Below, piece after piece: positions 1 to 8,282 of a DNA stretch of 64,000 nt. A program made the translations under genes and the position numbers. This stretch comes from Xenorhabdus sp014467285 (GTDB lineage: Bacteria > Pseudomonadota > Gammaproteobacteria > Enterobacterales > Enterobacteriaceae). The first letter of the stretch is position 1, and every line of letters starts with the position of its first letter. Below the pieces are notes generated by a model. That model was not told the DNA's origin. It did not search any database and saw nothing but the letters and a program-made list of their open reading frames with translations. Location: contig NZ_NKHR01000015.1 in NCBI RefSeq assembly GCF_014467285.1, positions 54,079-118,078 of the forward strand. Direction: 5' to 3'.

Positions 1-633
1 CAGCAAAATTCTTATGCTCTGGGGGCTTCTCTGGGTAGCTACATGGCAAACTCATTAAAAGAGCAGAAAACGCTTGGCATCAATATAGAAAAAGCGCAAT
101 TGCTGGCGGGTGTTGAGGATGCTTTAAATAGTAAAAGTAAGCTGTCTGATGAGGAAATTCAGGAAACTCTGCTTTCTTTTGAATCTAAAGTGAAAGAGGC
201 CGCCCGGGCTAAAGCAGAGAAAGAAGCCGGTGAAAATGGTGAGAAAGGGGATAAGTACCGTGAAGAGTTCGCTAAGAAAGCTGGCGTCATGAAGACTAAA
301 TCCGGGCTTCTCTACAAAGTTGAAAAAGCAGGAACGGGTACGACGCCTAAAGAAAGCGACACGGTGGTTGTTAACTATAAAGGTGCTTTGATTGATGGTC
401 AGGTTTTTGATAGCTCATATGAGCGCAAAGAGCCTCTGTCAATTCGTTTGGACAGTGTGATCCCAGGCTGGAAAGAAGGCTTGCAGCATGTGAAAAAAGG
501 CGGAAAAATCACATTGGTTATTCCACCTGACTTGGCTTACGGTCAGGCAAGTTTACCTAAGATCCCGGCTAACTCCACTTTAGTTTTTGACGTTGAATTA
601 CTGGATATTAAGCCGGCTGCCAAGGCAAAATAA
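1..633 (+). CDS. fkpA: FkpA, periplasmic FKBP-type peptidyl-prolyl isomerase (5' end outside window)
   Basis: The frame is open from base 1, and the first residues (QQNSYALGASLGSYM) match the region just after the signal peptide of FkpA, so the real start lies upstream. The N-terminal part is the charged helical dimerisation and chaperone domain (to about residue 105 of the visible part). The C-terminal part is the FKBP fold, with VNYKGALIDGQVFDSSY, VIPGWKEGL and PDLAYG motifs and the ending LVFDVELLDIKP. The family is a periplasmic dimeric prolyl isomerase and chaperone. A strong terminator follows at 663-686. Its place before yheO-tusDCB is the same as in E. coli. Confidence 0.96.
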   Translation, partial: QQNSYALGASLGSYMANSLKEQKTLGINIEKAQLLAGVEDALNSKSKLSDEEIQETLLSFESKVKEAARAKAEKEAGENGEKGDKYREEFAKKAGVMKTKSGLLYKVEKAGTGTTPKESDTVVVNYKGALIDGQVFDSSYERKEPLSIRLDSVIPGWKEGLQHVKKGGKITLVIPPDLAYGQASLPKIPANSTLVFDVELLDIKPAAKAK

Positions 634-662
634 TTTCCCTAATAATTAAGATAGTACATTGG

Positions 663-686
663 CAGGGGCTTAGTGGCCCCTGTTTT
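663..686 (+). terminator. Rho-independent terminator of fkpA
   Basis: A 7-bp GC-rich stem (CAGGGGC / GCCCCTG) with a 6-nt loop is followed by TTTT, 29 bases after the fkpA stop. Confidence 0.9.
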
Positions 687-1183
687 ATACCCGTCTTCTT
701 TCAAGTCTATCTTTCACCTTTCGATTTACTGCTGGTATTTACCTCTATTTGATTAGTAATAAGTATGAGTAAAGAAAAATGAATTTGCCTGCTTATTATT
801 CCCTGGAGAATTAAATAAAATATCTTAGTCATATTCAGATATAAAGCTGTGACAGGCCCCTGAGGTATACTCAGTAACAGCTTGACGTCAATTGAATGTG
901 GTTTTAACGTCATTATTCTGAATAGAATAGAGATATTTTAAATGCTTTCTGTTTAAAGCTTGTTTCATATGGCTATTTTATTTGCCATTTTGAATTTGGG
1001 CTGTACTCGAAATTTCCATGTACTTCGTGTACGCTCCGGTCTCTATGTAGTCCGTTTTCAAACTGCCTGCAACAGTAGGTAACTATTGAGATAAGCCTGA
1101 GTTGCAGTAATGTGATTTTATAATAAATCTCGCCCTGATATTTTTGGTGAGGCAAAGTCTTAGCTTGAAGGATGGTGTATTAC
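687..1183. other. Intergenic region between fkpA and yheO
   Basis: About 500 bp with no convincing gene; the small open frames have no ribosome binding site and no recognisable product. Around 970-1110 the sequence is less AT-rich and holds short self-complementary pieces: GTAC-TTCGT-GTAC near 1020, and CTGCAAC at 1067-1073 with GTTGCAG at 1101-1107. This looks like a worn intergenic repeat. The yheO promoter must lie here, but I could not place it. Confidence 0.5.
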
Positions 1184-1903
1184 ATGTCTACCCCGCTATT
1201 AACCGGTGATAACATATCTACTGATAACAGTGATATTGATTTACTAGAAAACCAACCGTTTAGTGAAACGGATCATGAAATTTTAAATTCTTACGAAGCT
1301 GCTGTTGATGGCCTGGCTATGTTGATTGGTGGGCATTGCGAAATAGTTCTTCATTCACTGGAAGACCTTAAATGTTCAGCTGTCAGAATAGCCAATGGGG
1401 AACATACTGGTCGTAAAATCGGTTCCCCGATTACAGATTTGGCGTTGCGGATGCTGCATGACATTACAGATGAAGACTGTAGTGTTTCCAAGGCGTATTT
1501 CACGCGGGCAAAAAGTGGTTCTTTGATGAAATCTATCACAATTGCCATTCGCAACCGCCATCGTCGGGTTATTGGTCTTTTGTGTATCAATATGAATCTG
1601 GATGTACCTTTCTCGGAAATTATCCAAACCTTTATTCCAGAGAAGACTCATGAAGTTGCTTCAAACGTTAACTTTGCTTCTTCCGTGGATGATTTGGTTG
1701 CACAGACGTTGGAATTCACGATTGAAGAAGTGAATGCTGATCGCAATGTTTCCAATAATGCGAAAAACAGACAGGTAGTGCTTAACCTTTATGAGAAAGG
1801 TATTTTTGATATTAAAGATGCCATTAACCAAGTCGCTGATCGTTTGAATATCTCCAAACATACGGTATACCTTTATATTCGCCAGTTTAAAAATGGTGAA
1901 TGA
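1184..1903 (+). CDS. yheO: YheO/DauR-family transcriptional regulator
   Basis: The protein has an N-terminal YheO-type PAS-like domain (roughly residues 30-150, with GGHCEIVLHSLEDLKC and NGEHTGRKIGSPITDLALRML) and a C-terminal helix-turn-helix (about 190-235, with LNLYEKGIFDIKDAINQVADRL). It is nearly the same length as E. coli YheO. I chose the ATG at 1184 over the one at 1172: AAGGA at 1167-1171 touches the first ATG but is 12 nt from the second, and E. coli YheO begins with a similar MS-LLT. Members are DNA-binding regulators, but the target of this one is not known. It sits 17 bp before tusD, as in E. coli. Confidence 0.93.
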   Translation: MSTPLLTGDNISTDNSDIDLLENQPFSETDHEILNSYEAAVDGLAMLIGGHCEIVLHSLEDLKCSAVRIANGEHTGRKIGSPITDLALRMLHDITDEDCSVSKAYFTRAKSGSLMKSITIAIRNRHRRVIGLLCINMNLDVPFSEIIQTFIPEKTHEVASNVNFASSVDDLVAQTLEFTIEEVNADRNVSNNAKNRQVVLNLYEKGIFDIKDAINQVADRLNISKHTVYLYIRQFKNGE

Positions 1904-1920
1904 GTTAGTCCGGAGAAGTA

Positions 1921-2316
1921 ATGTCGTCACTGTCTTATTGCCTGCTGGTCACAGGGCCAGCTTACGGTACTCAGCAAGCCAGCAGCGCTTATCAATTTGC
2001 TCAGGCGTTGATTGCCGCCGGGCATAAACTGCATAGCGTGTTTTTTTATCGCGAAGGCATCCAAAATGGTAATCAATTGGTCGCTCCCGCCAGTGATGAA
2101 TTCGATTTGGTCAGGGCTTGGCAGGCATTGGCAGTCCGGCATCAGTTCAATCTGTTTATTTGTGTTGCGGCTGCGTTGCGACGTGGGGTTGCAGACGAAC
2201 AGCAAGCCAGTGAATTGAATCTTCCTGCTGCAAATCTGGCGGATGGATTTGAACTCAGTGGCCTAGGATCACTGGCAGAAGCCATGATGCTGTGTGACCG
2301 CGTAATACAATTTTAG
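1921..2316 (+). CDS. tusD: Sulfurtransferase TusD
   Basis: DsrE/DsrF-like small fold. TusD carries the sulfur-accepting cysteine of the TusBCD complex; here the motif is FICVAAALRRGV with Cys at residue 81. The complex takes sulfur from TusA and passes it through TusE to MnmA for the 2-thiolation of the tRNA wobble uridine. It is the first gene of a tight tusD-tusC-tusB unit. The 131-residue length is close to the E. coli 128. Confidence 0.95.
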   Translation: MSSLSYCLLVTGPAYGTQQASSAYQFAQALIAAGHKLHSVFFYREGIQNGNQLVAPASDEFDLVRAWQALAVRHQFNLFICVAAALRRGVADEQQASELNLPAANLADGFELSGLGSLAEAMMLCDRVIQF

Positions 2317-2331
2317 GGGGCATGGGTATTG

Positions 2332-2691
2332 ATGAAAAAGATTGCTTTTGTTTTTACCGAAGCTCCCCACGGTTCTTCCGCAGGCAGGGAAGGGCTGGAT
2401 GCGTTGCTCGCGACATCAGCATTAACTGAGCAGATCGGTGTATTTTTTATTTCTGATGGTGTGTTTCAGTTACTGGCTAACCAGCAACCGGATAAAATCC
2501 TGGCTCGTGACTATATTTCAACATTTAAAATCCTACCCCTCTATGACATTGATAAATGTTATATCTGCCTTGATGATTTGGTGATTCGGGGGGGAAGTCC
2601 TGCAAGCAATTTTGTGCTGGAGGCTGAATTTCTCTCCGCAGCCGCCATTCGGGAAATGCTGACGGGTTATGATGTTGTGTTGAAATTTTAA
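2332..2691 (+). CDS. tusC: TusC, subunit of the sulfur-relay complex
   Basis: DsrF-family subunit of the cytoplasmic TusBCD heterohexamer, with the typical start MKKIAFVFTEAPHGSSAGREG and the ending GYDVVLKF. It has no proposed sulfur carrier role of its own. The start is the ATG at 2332, behind a GGGGG run at 2316-2320; an in-frame TTG lies one codon upstream. It lies between tusD and tusB with short spacers, so the three are almost surely cotranscribed. Confidence 0.94.
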   Translation: MKKIAFVFTEAPHGSSAGREGLDALLATSALTEQIGVFFISDGVFQLLANQQPDKILARDYISTFKILPLYDIDKCYICLDDLVIRGGSPASNFVLEAEFLSAAAIREMLTGYDVVLKF

Positions 2692-2710
2692 TCTATTGTA
2701 GGCAGATAAC

Positions 2711-2998
2711 ATGTTATATACTGTCAGTCGCTCACCTTACCATGATGACTTCAATGCAATGCTTGGCCTTGTCTCGGATACCGATGATGTTCTGTTAATT
2801 CAAAATGGTGTGTTGCTGGGCATCAATGAGAATCGTTATTTGGCTGAGTTGCTCCGTAGCGGGGCGGGCATTTATGCCTTAAAGGAAGATCTGGACGCAC
2901 GGGGGCTGTTTGAACAAATTTCAGACCGTGTAAAAGTGGTTGATTACAGCGGCTTTGTTAGCTTAACGGTCAAACATCAGCAAAATTTTGCCTGGTAA
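2711..2998 (+). CDS. tusB: TusB, subunit of the sulfur-relay complex
   Basis: Small 95-residue DsrH-family protein starting MLYTVSRSPYHDDF, the typical TusB N-terminus. It is the third subunit of TusBCD, which thiolates tRNA for Glu, Gln and Lys. It lies 19 bp after tusC and about 170 bp before rpsL, with the str promoter in between, as in E. coli. Confidence 0.94.
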   Translation: MLYTVSRSPYHDDFNAMLGLVSDTDDVLLIQNGVLLGINENRYLAELLRSGAGIYALKEDLDARGLFEQISDRVKVVDYSGFVSLTVKHQQNFAW

Positions 2999-3051
2999 AT
3001 ATGAATTGCGCTTTTCAGCCATTTTGCCAGCATAGAAAAACTGTATATTTC

Positions 3052-3080
3052 TTGACACCTCGTCAAGTCAGCAATAAAAT
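3052..3080 (+). promoter_or_regulatory. str operon promoter (rpsL-rpsG-fusA-tuf)
   Basis: A perfect -35 TTGACA at 3052-3057, a 17-bp spacer, and -10 TAAAAT at 3075-3080, about 85 bp before rpsL. This is a near-consensus sigma-70 promoter in the expected place. Confidence 0.88.
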
Positions 3081-3165
3081 TCCGCGTCCTCCCGTTTTGT
3101 CATTATGACTGCGAGAGGGTAAAATCCGTGTTTACGAAGCAAAAAAACCAGGAGCTTTTTTAATA

Positions 3166-3540
3166 ATGGCAACTATTAACCAGCTGGTTCGCAAATCTCG
3201 TAGCTCGAAAGTTGTGAAAAGCAACGTTCCTGCTCTGGAAGCTTGCCCGCAAAAACGTGGCGTATGTACTCGTGTATATACCACCACTCCTAAAAAACCA
3301 AACTCCGCACTGCGTAAAGTATGTCGTGTGCGTTTGACTAACGGTTACGAAGTTTCTTCCTACATCGGTGGTGAAGGCCACAACCTGCAGGAACACTCCG
3401 TTATCCTGATCCGTGGCGGTCGTGTTAAAGACTTGCCAGGTGTGCGTTACCACACTGTTCGCGGTGCACTGGACTGTGCCGGTGTTAAAGACCGTAAACA
3501 AGGTCGTTCCAAGTACGGTGTGAAGAAGCCGAAGGCTTAA
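3166..3540 (+). CDS. rpsL: 30S ribosomal protein S12
   Basis: Full-length 124-residue S12, beginning MATINQLVRK. It lies at the decoding centre. The loop TTPKKPNSALRK and the loop GGRVKDLPGVRYH both carry the lysines whose replacement gives streptomycin resistance, so the sequence is the drug-sensitive type. The ribosome binding site is AGGAGC at 3151-3156. First gene of the str operon; 98 bp separate it from rpsG. Confidence 0.99.
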   Translation: MATINQLVRKSRSSKVVKSNVPALEACPQKRGVCTRVYTTTPKKPNSALRKVCRVRLTNGYEVSSYIGGEGHNLQEHSVILIRGGRVKDLPGVRYHTVRGALDCAGVKDRKQGRSKYGVKKPKA

Positions 3541-3638
3541 TGGTTCTCCGTTAAGTAAGGCCAAACCTTTTTCACTTTAATGTCAAAATAAACTCGTAGA
3601 GTTTTGGACAACCCTGAAATTCGAAACGGAGTATTTCC

Positions 3639-4109
3639 ATGCCACGTCGTCGTGTAATTGGTCAACGTAAAATTCTGCCAGATCCAAAGTTCGGATCTGA
3701 ACTGCTGGCCAAATTTGTTAATATCCTGATGGTAGACGGTAAGAAGTCTGTCGCAGAAGCAATTGTATATGGTGCGCTTGAGACCCTGGCTCAGCGTTCT
3801 GGTAAAAATCATCTGGAAGCATTCGAGCTGGCACTGGATAACGTGCGCCCGACTGTGGAAGTTAAGTCCCGCCGTGTTGGTGGTTCTACTTATCAGGTTC
3901 CAGTTGAAGTTCGTCCGGTTCGTCGTAATGCTCTGGCAATGCGTTGGATCGTTGATGCTGCTCGTAAACGCGGTGATAAATCGATGGCTTTGCGCCTGGC
4001 GAATGAATTATCTGATGCGGCTGAAAACAAAGGCGCTGCTGTGAAGAAACGTGAAGACGTTCACCGCATGGCAGAAGCTAACAAGGCGTTCGCACACTAC
4101 CGTTGGTAA
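3639..4109 (+). CDS. rpsG: 30S ribosomal protein S7
   Basis: Full-length 156-residue S7, starting MPRRRVIGQRKILPDPKFGS and ending at AFAHYRW, which is the shorter form found in most enterics rather than the extended K-12 form. It nucleates assembly of the 30S head and, in E. coli, represses its own translation by binding the rpsL-rpsG spacer; the 98-bp spacer here is of the right size for that, but I did not fold it. A small hairpin (GGGTAGC/GCTACCC, 4148-4167) lies between it and fusA. Confidence 0.99.
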   Translation: MPRRRVIGQRKILPDPKFGSELLAKFVNILMVDGKKSVAEAIVYGALETLAQRSGKNHLEAFELALDNVRPTVEVKSRRVGGSTYQVPVEVRPVRRNALAMRWIVDAARKRGDKSMALRLANELSDAAENKGAAVKKREDVHRMAEANKAFAHYRW

Positions 4110-4202
4110 TCCATTTTTTTGCAACCCAACGGCTGTGAATATGTTCTGGGTAGCGACTTTGCTACCCGTTCTCTAAATTGAACGCCCACGAGAGAGGAAA
4201 AG

Positions 4203-6311
4203 ATGGCTCGTAAAACACCTATAGCGCGTTACCGCAATATCGGTATCAGTGCCCACATCGACGCCGGTAAAACCACTACAACAGAACGTATTCTGTTTTA
4301 CACAGGTGTAAACCATAAAATCGGTGAAACTCACGAAGGTTCTGCAACTATGGACTGGATGGAGCAGGAACAGGAACGTGGTATTACCATCACGTCCGCT
4401 GCGACTACTGCATTCTGGTCTGGTATGGCTAAACAGTATGAACCACACCGCATCAACATCATCGATACCCCAGGACACGTTGACTTCACCATCGAAGTAG
4501 AACGTTCTATGCGTGTTCTTGATGGCGCAGTTATGGTTTACTGTGCAGTTGGTGGCGTTCAGCCTCAGTCTGAGACTGTATGGCGTCAGGCTAACAAATA
4601 TAATGTTCCACGTATCGCGTTCGTTAACAAAATGGACCGTATGGGTGCGAACTTCCTGCGCGTTGTTGAGCAGATCAAAACTCGTCTGGCTGCTAACCCA
4701 GTTCCACTTCAACTGGCAATCGGTGCTGAAGATTCCTTCACCGGTGTTGTTGACCTGCTGAAAATGAAAGCAATCAACTGGAACGAAGCTGATCAGGGAA
4801 CTACCTTCACTTATGAAGATATCCCGGCTGACATGCTTGAACTGGCTGAAGAATGGCACCAGAATCTGGTTGAATCCGCGGCAGAAGCATCAGAAGACCT
4901 GATGGACAAATATCTGAGCGGTGAAGAGCTGACTGAAGAAGAAATCAAGGCAGCTCTGCGTAAGCGCGTTCTGGCTAACGAAATTATCCTGGTTACCTGT
5001 GGTTCTGCATTTAAGAACAAAGGTGTTCAGGCAATGCTGGATGCAGTTATCGAATACCTGCCAGCACCAACTGATGTTGAATCCATCAAAGGTATGCTGC
5101 CAGACGGTAAAGATACCCCAGCAGAACGTCACTCCAGCGATGAAGAGCCATTCTCTGCTCTGGCGTTCAAAATCGCTACTGACCCATTCGTGGGTAACCT
5201 GACGTTCTTCCGTGTTTACTCTGGTGTTGTTAACTCTGGTGACACCGTACTGAACCCGGTAAAAGACAAGAAAGAACGTTTTGGCCGTATCGTTCAGATG
5301 CACGCCAACAAACGTGAAGAAATCAAAGAAGTCCGCGCAGGCGACATCGCCGCTGCGATCGGCCTGAAAGATGTAACGACAGGTGATACTCTCTGTGACA
5401 TGAACTCTCCAATCATTCTGGAGCGCATGGAATTCCCAGAGCCAGTTATCTCTGTTGCTATCGAACCAAAAACTAAAGCTGACCAAGAAAAAATGGGTAT
5501 CGCTTTAGGTCGTTTGGCTCAGGAAGACCCATCATTCCGCGTAAGCAGTGATGAAGAGACTGGTCAGACTATCATTGCCGGTATGGGTGAGCTGCACCTT
5601 GACGTTCTGGTTGACCGTATGCGTCGTGAATTCAACGTTGAAGCGAACGTCGGTAAACCTCAGGTTGCTTATCGTGAAACTATCCGCGCTTCTGTTGAGC
5701 AGGAAGGTAAACACGCTAAACAGTCCGGTGGTCGCGGTCAGTACGGTCACGTTTGGCTACGTATCGAGCCTCTGGAAGCAGGTGGTGCTGGTTACGAATT
5801 CGCAAACGAAATCGTTGGTGGTGTGGTTCCTAAAGAATACATCCCAGGCGTCGACAAAGGCGTTCAGGAACAGCTGAAGAGCGGTGTTCTGGCTGGTTAT
5901 CCAATCGTTGACGTTAAAGTTGCCCTGTTCGATGGTTCTTACCATGACGTTGACTCCTCAGAAATCGCCTTTAAAATTGCTGCATCCATGGCATTTAAAG
6001 AAGGCTTCATGAAAGCGAAACCAGTTCTGCTGGAACCTATCATGAAAGTTGAAGTGGAAACACCAGAAGACTACATGGGTGACGTCATCGGTGACTTGAA
6101 CCGTCGCCGTGGTATGATCGATGGTATGGATGATGTAGCTACGGGCAAAATTGTTCGTGCTCAAGTACCATTGTCTGAAATGTTTGGTTATGCTACTGAC
6201 CTGCGTTCTCAGACCCAAGGTCGTGCTTCTTACTCCATGGAGTTCTTGAAGTACAACGAAGCGCCGAGCAACGTCGCTCAGGCTATTATCGAAGCTCGTA
6301 AATCTAGATAA
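4203..6311 (+). CDS. fusA: Elongation factor G
   Basis: 702-residue translational GTPase that drives translocation and, with RRF, ribosome recycling. G-domain motifs are visible: AHIDAGKTT (P-loop), RGITI (switch), DTPGH and NKMD. Domain IV and V motifs follow (GRGQYGHV, GEL-LDVLVDRMRREF). The start ATG at 4203 follows GAGAGGAAAAG. Codon use is that of a highly expressed gene. A hairpin (GCTCCC/GGGGAGC) lies in the 69-bp spacer before tuf. Confidence 0.99.
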   Translation: MARKTPIARYRNIGISAHIDAGKTTTTERILFYTGVNHKIGETHEGSATMDWMEQEQERGITITSAATTAFWSGMAKQYEPHRINIIDTPGHVDFTIEVERSMRVLDGAVMVYCAVGGVQPQSETVWRQANKYNVPRIAFVNKMDRMGANFLRVVEQIKTRLAANPVPLQLAIGAEDSFTGVVDLLKMKAINWNEADQGTTFTYEDIPADMLELAEEWHQNLVESAAEASEDLMDKYLSGEELTEEEIKAALRKRVLANEIILVTCGSAFKNKGVQAMLDAVIEYLPAPTDVESIKGMLPDGKDTPAERHSSDEEPFSALAFKIATDPFVGNLTFFRVYSGVVNSGDTVLNPVKDKKERFGRIVQMHANKREEIKEVRAGDIAAAIGLKDVTTGDTLCDMNSPIILERMEFPEPVISVAIEPKTKADQEKMGIALGRLAQEDPSFRVSSDEETGQTIIAGMGELHLDVLVDRMRREFNVEANVGKPQVAYRETIRASVEQEGKHAKQSGGRGQYGHVWLRIEPLEAGGAGYEFANEIVGGVVPKEYIPGVDKGVQEQLKSGVLAGYPIVDVKVALFDGSYHDVDSSEIAFKIAASMAFKEGFMKAKPVLLEPIMKVEVETPEDYMGDVIGDLNRRRGMIDGMDDVATGKIVRAQVPLSEMFGYATDLRSQTQGRASYSMEFLKYNEAPSNVAQAIIEARKSR

Positions 6312-6380
6312 GTTTCCGAGTTTACTATCTTTTAGCTCCCTCTTCTCTGTGACGGGGGAGCGGTATTAAGGAATAGAGTC

Positions 6381-6508
6381 GTGTCTAAAGAAAAGTTTGA
6401 ACGTTCAAAACCGCACGTTAACGTTGGTACTATCGGCCACGTTGACCACGGTAAAACTACCCTGACTGCTGCAATCACCACTGTTCTGGCGAAAACTTAC
6501 GGCGGTAA
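6381..6508 (+). CDS. tuf: Elongation factor Tu, 5' fragment before the gap
   Basis: A GTG start after TAAGGAATAG begins MSKEKFERSKPHVNVGTIGH, followed by the P-loop GHVDHGKTTL; 42 codons are present before the N run. EF-Tu carries aminoacyl-tRNA to the ribosome. By position behind fusA this is the tufA copy. Against a usual length of about 394 residues, roughly 300 codons are missing at the gap. Reading through the N at face value gives a false stop near 6626. Confidence 0.96.
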
Positions 6509-6608
6509 NNNNNNNNNNNNNNNNNNNNNNNNNNNNNNNNNNNNNNNNNNNNNNNNNNNNNNNNNNNNNNNNNNNNNNNNNNNNNNNNNNNNNNNNNNNN
6601 NNNNNNNN
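6509..6608. other. Assembly gap of 100 N inside tuf
   Basis: Exactly 100 N. The two tuf pieces are not in the same frame across it, and about 900 bp of tuf coding sequence should fit here, so 100 is a placeholder and not a measured length. The gap falls in a gene that enterics carry in two near-identical copies. The true content could be a single tuf, or could include tRNA genes or more if two tuf loci were merged. Confidence 0.95.
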
Positions 6609-6766
6609 AACTGCCAGAAGGCGTAGAGATGGTAATGCCAGGTGACAACATCAACATGGTAGTTAACCTGATTGCGCCAATCGCAATGGACGAAGGTCTG
6701 CGTTTCGCAATCCGTGAAGGCGGCCGTACTGTAGGTGCTGGTGTTGTTGCTAAAGTGATCGCATAA
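6609..6766 (+). CDS. tuf: Elongation factor Tu, 3' fragment after the gap
   Basis: The last 51 codons of EF-Tu, from LPEGVEMVMPGDNI to GGRTVGAGVVAKVIA, in a frame that does not continue from the 5' fragment. It is followed by its own terminator and by secE, which in E. coli marks the tufB copy. Whether it belongs to the same gene as the 5' fragment cannot be told here. Confidence 0.95.
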
Positions 6767-6788
6767 TTCATTTAATGTGTTCATTTGG

Positions 6789-6813
6789 AAGGGCATCGAC
6801 AGATGCCCTTTTT
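6789..6813 (+). terminator. Rho-independent terminator after tuf
   Basis: Stem AAGGGCAT / ATGCCCTT with a 6-nt loop, then a T run, 23 bases after the tuf stop. Confidence 0.9.
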
Positions 6814-6869
6814 ATACGTTGTCTTAGGACTAAGTTTTAGCGGGAGTTTTAAAACATTTGTCTTAAGAA

Positions 6870-6965
6870 GAACCTATCTCATCAATAGTTGTTCATTAAT
6901 AATTGTCTAATGGCAAGATAAATCGTCATTTGATTGCTATTCTTAATTATTGGTGAGATAGGCTC
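6870..6965. repeat. 96-bp imperfect palindromic element between tuf and secE
   Basis: The ends are inverted repeats of 21 bp with 18 matches: 6870-6890 (GAACCTATCTCATCAATAG..) against the reverse complement of 6945-6965 (GAGCCTATCTCACCAATAA..). The interior is AT-rich and has no open frame. It looks like a small non-coding mobile element or the two joined ends of a lost IS. No clear target duplication is visible. The rest of the tuf-secE spacer up to 7141 shows no gene, and no tRNA. Confidence 0.6.
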
Positions 6966-7141
6966 TGATACAACGGATGGGCTTAAAGATCATAATGATA
7001 CGAAAGTCCTACTGAATTATGGCGCCGAGTCAGATACAATTACAATTATCTTTGGGTTCGGTCTGATTTGTTTTGCTCTTGCGAGGCAAGCTGGCTATCT
7101 ATTTTCATCATAGTTACTTACATAGAGTTACAGGTTGGTTT

Positions 7142-7525
7142 ATGAGTGCGAATAGCGATGCTCAAGAAAGCGGGCGTGGTCTTGATATAGCAAAATGGCT
7201 ATTGGTAGCAGTGCTGCTGGTGGTTGCTATTGTGGGTAATTATTATTACCGAGAGTATAACCTGCCTCTGCGCGCGATAGCCGTTGTTGCTATTGTTGCC
7301 CTTGCAGGAGCAGCTGCATTGTGGACTGTAAAAGGTAAAGCTGCATTAGCATTTGCCCGTGAAGCCCGCATTGAAATGCGGAAAGTCATTTGGCCAACTC
7401 GCCAGGAAGCGCTGCATACAACGCTGATTGTTGCGGCTGTGACGGCTGTCATGTCCCTGATTTTGTGGGGATTGGATGGTATTCTGGTGCGTTTAGTTTC
7501 ATTTATTACAGGCCTGAGGTTTTAA
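7142..7525 (+). CDS. secE: Preprotein translocase subunit SecE
   Basis: 127 residues, as in E. coli, with three membrane segments (two close together near residues 20-65, the third near 93-120) and the conserved cytoplasmic stretch AFAREARIEMRKVIWPTRQE that clamps SecY. The ATG at 7142 was chosen because it gives the family N-terminus MSAN-DAQ-SGRGL; an upstream in-frame start at 7073 would add 23 unrelated residues. It ends 3 bp before nusG, and the two are cotranscribed in relatives. Confidence 0.97.
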   Translation: MSANSDAQESGRGLDIAKWLLVAVLLVVAIVGNYYYREYNLPLRAIAVVAIVALAGAAALWTVKGKAALAFAREARIEMRKVIWPTRQEALHTTLIVAAVTAVMSLILWGLDGILVRLVSFITGLRF

Positions 7526-7528
7526 AAA

Positions 7529-8074
7529 ATGTCTGAATCCCCAAAAAAGCGTTGGTATGTCATACAGGCATTTTCTGGGTTTGAAGGTCGTGTCGCTCAA
7601 TCTCTGCGTGAGCATATCAAATTACAGGATATGGAAGATTCTTTCGGCGAAGTTATGGTGCCGACAGAAGAAGTTGTTGAGATCCGTAGTGGCCAACGCC
7701 GTAAAAGCGAACGTAAGTTCTTCCCTGGCTATGTCTTGGTACAGATGGTAATGAACGATGCAACTTGGCATTTGGTTCGTAGTGTACCTCGCGTAATGGG
7801 TTTTATCGGCGGCACGTCTGACCGTCCGGCACCAATTAGCGATAAAGAAGTTGATGCAATTATGAATCGTCTTCAGCAAGTTGGTGATAAGCCACGGCCA
7901 AAAACGTTGTTCGAACCCGGCGAAATGGTTCGTGTCAGCGATGGCCCGTTTGCAGACTTCAATGGTGTAGTAGAAGAAGTCGATTACGAGAAGAGCCGCT
8001 TGAAAGTTTCGGTTTCTATCTTCGGTCGTGCTACACCAGTCGAGCTGGATTTCAGTCAGGTAGAGAAAGTCTGA
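7529..8074 (+). CDS. nusG: Transcription termination/antitermination factor NusG
   Basis: 181 residues with an N-terminal NGN domain (KKRWYVIQAFSGFEGRVAQSL at the start, FFPGYVLVQM in the core) and a C-terminal KOW domain (FEPGEMVRVSDGPFADFNGVV). It binds RNA polymerase at the beta' clamp and links it to Rho or to ribosomal S10. It directly follows secE, as usual. Confidence 0.98.
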   Translation: MSESPKKRWYVIQAFSGFEGRVAQSLREHIKLQDMEDSFGEVMVPTEEVVEIRSGQRRKSERKFFPGYVLVQMVMNDATWHLVRSVPRVMGFIGGTSDRPAPISDKEVDAIMNRLQQVGDKPRPKTLFEPGEMVRVSDGPFADFNGVVEEVDYEKSRLKVSVSIFGRATPVELDFSQVEKV

Positions 8075-8100
8075 TTTGATGCTTAAATAAGCGGGCTCGC

Positions 8101-8129
8101 TTGCAAAGGGTGTGAAATTAGCATACAAT
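8101..8129 (+). promoter_or_regulatory. Promoter of rplKA
   Basis: -35 TTGCAA at 8101-8106, 17-bp spacer, -10 TACAAT at 8124-8129. It is in the place of the E. coli L11 operon promoter, with a leader of about 145 nt before rplK. Confidence 0.85.
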
Positions 8130-8215
8130 TTCGCGCCTTTTGTTTTTATCCGGGCATTATTTTTAGATGATGCTTTCTGGATAAACAAGGTAATGTTTTA
8201 AGTGGCCTGGTCTTT

Positions 8216-8282
8216 TGACGGGGCCTAAATCGTCAGGGGAGCCTCATTTTGAGGCGATAAGACCCACATAGAGGAAATATAG
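8216..8282 (+). promoter_or_regulatory. L1 translational operator in the rplK leader (likely)
   Basis: The leader GACGGGGCCTAAATCGTC.. followed by AGGGGAGCC and a GCCTC/GAGGC hairpin just before the rplK ribosome binding site (AGAGGAAA) resembles the E. coli site where free L1 represses rplK and rplA translation. Assignment is from position and remembered sequence, not from folding. Confidence 0.55.

Noticed and set aside
707..1155. Small minus-strand frames between fkpA and yheO
   Set aside because: No ribosome binding sites and no similarity that I recognise; codon pattern is not coding-like.
6381..6626. Open frame reading from tuf through the N run
   Set aside because: The N stretch has a placeholder length; the frame after it is not that of EF-Tu and ends at once.
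6814..7141. tRNA genes near tuf and secE
   Set aside because: I looked for cloverleaf arms and CCA ends in the tuf-secE spacer and found none; the usual tRNA cluster lies before tufB, which would be in the gap or elsewhere.
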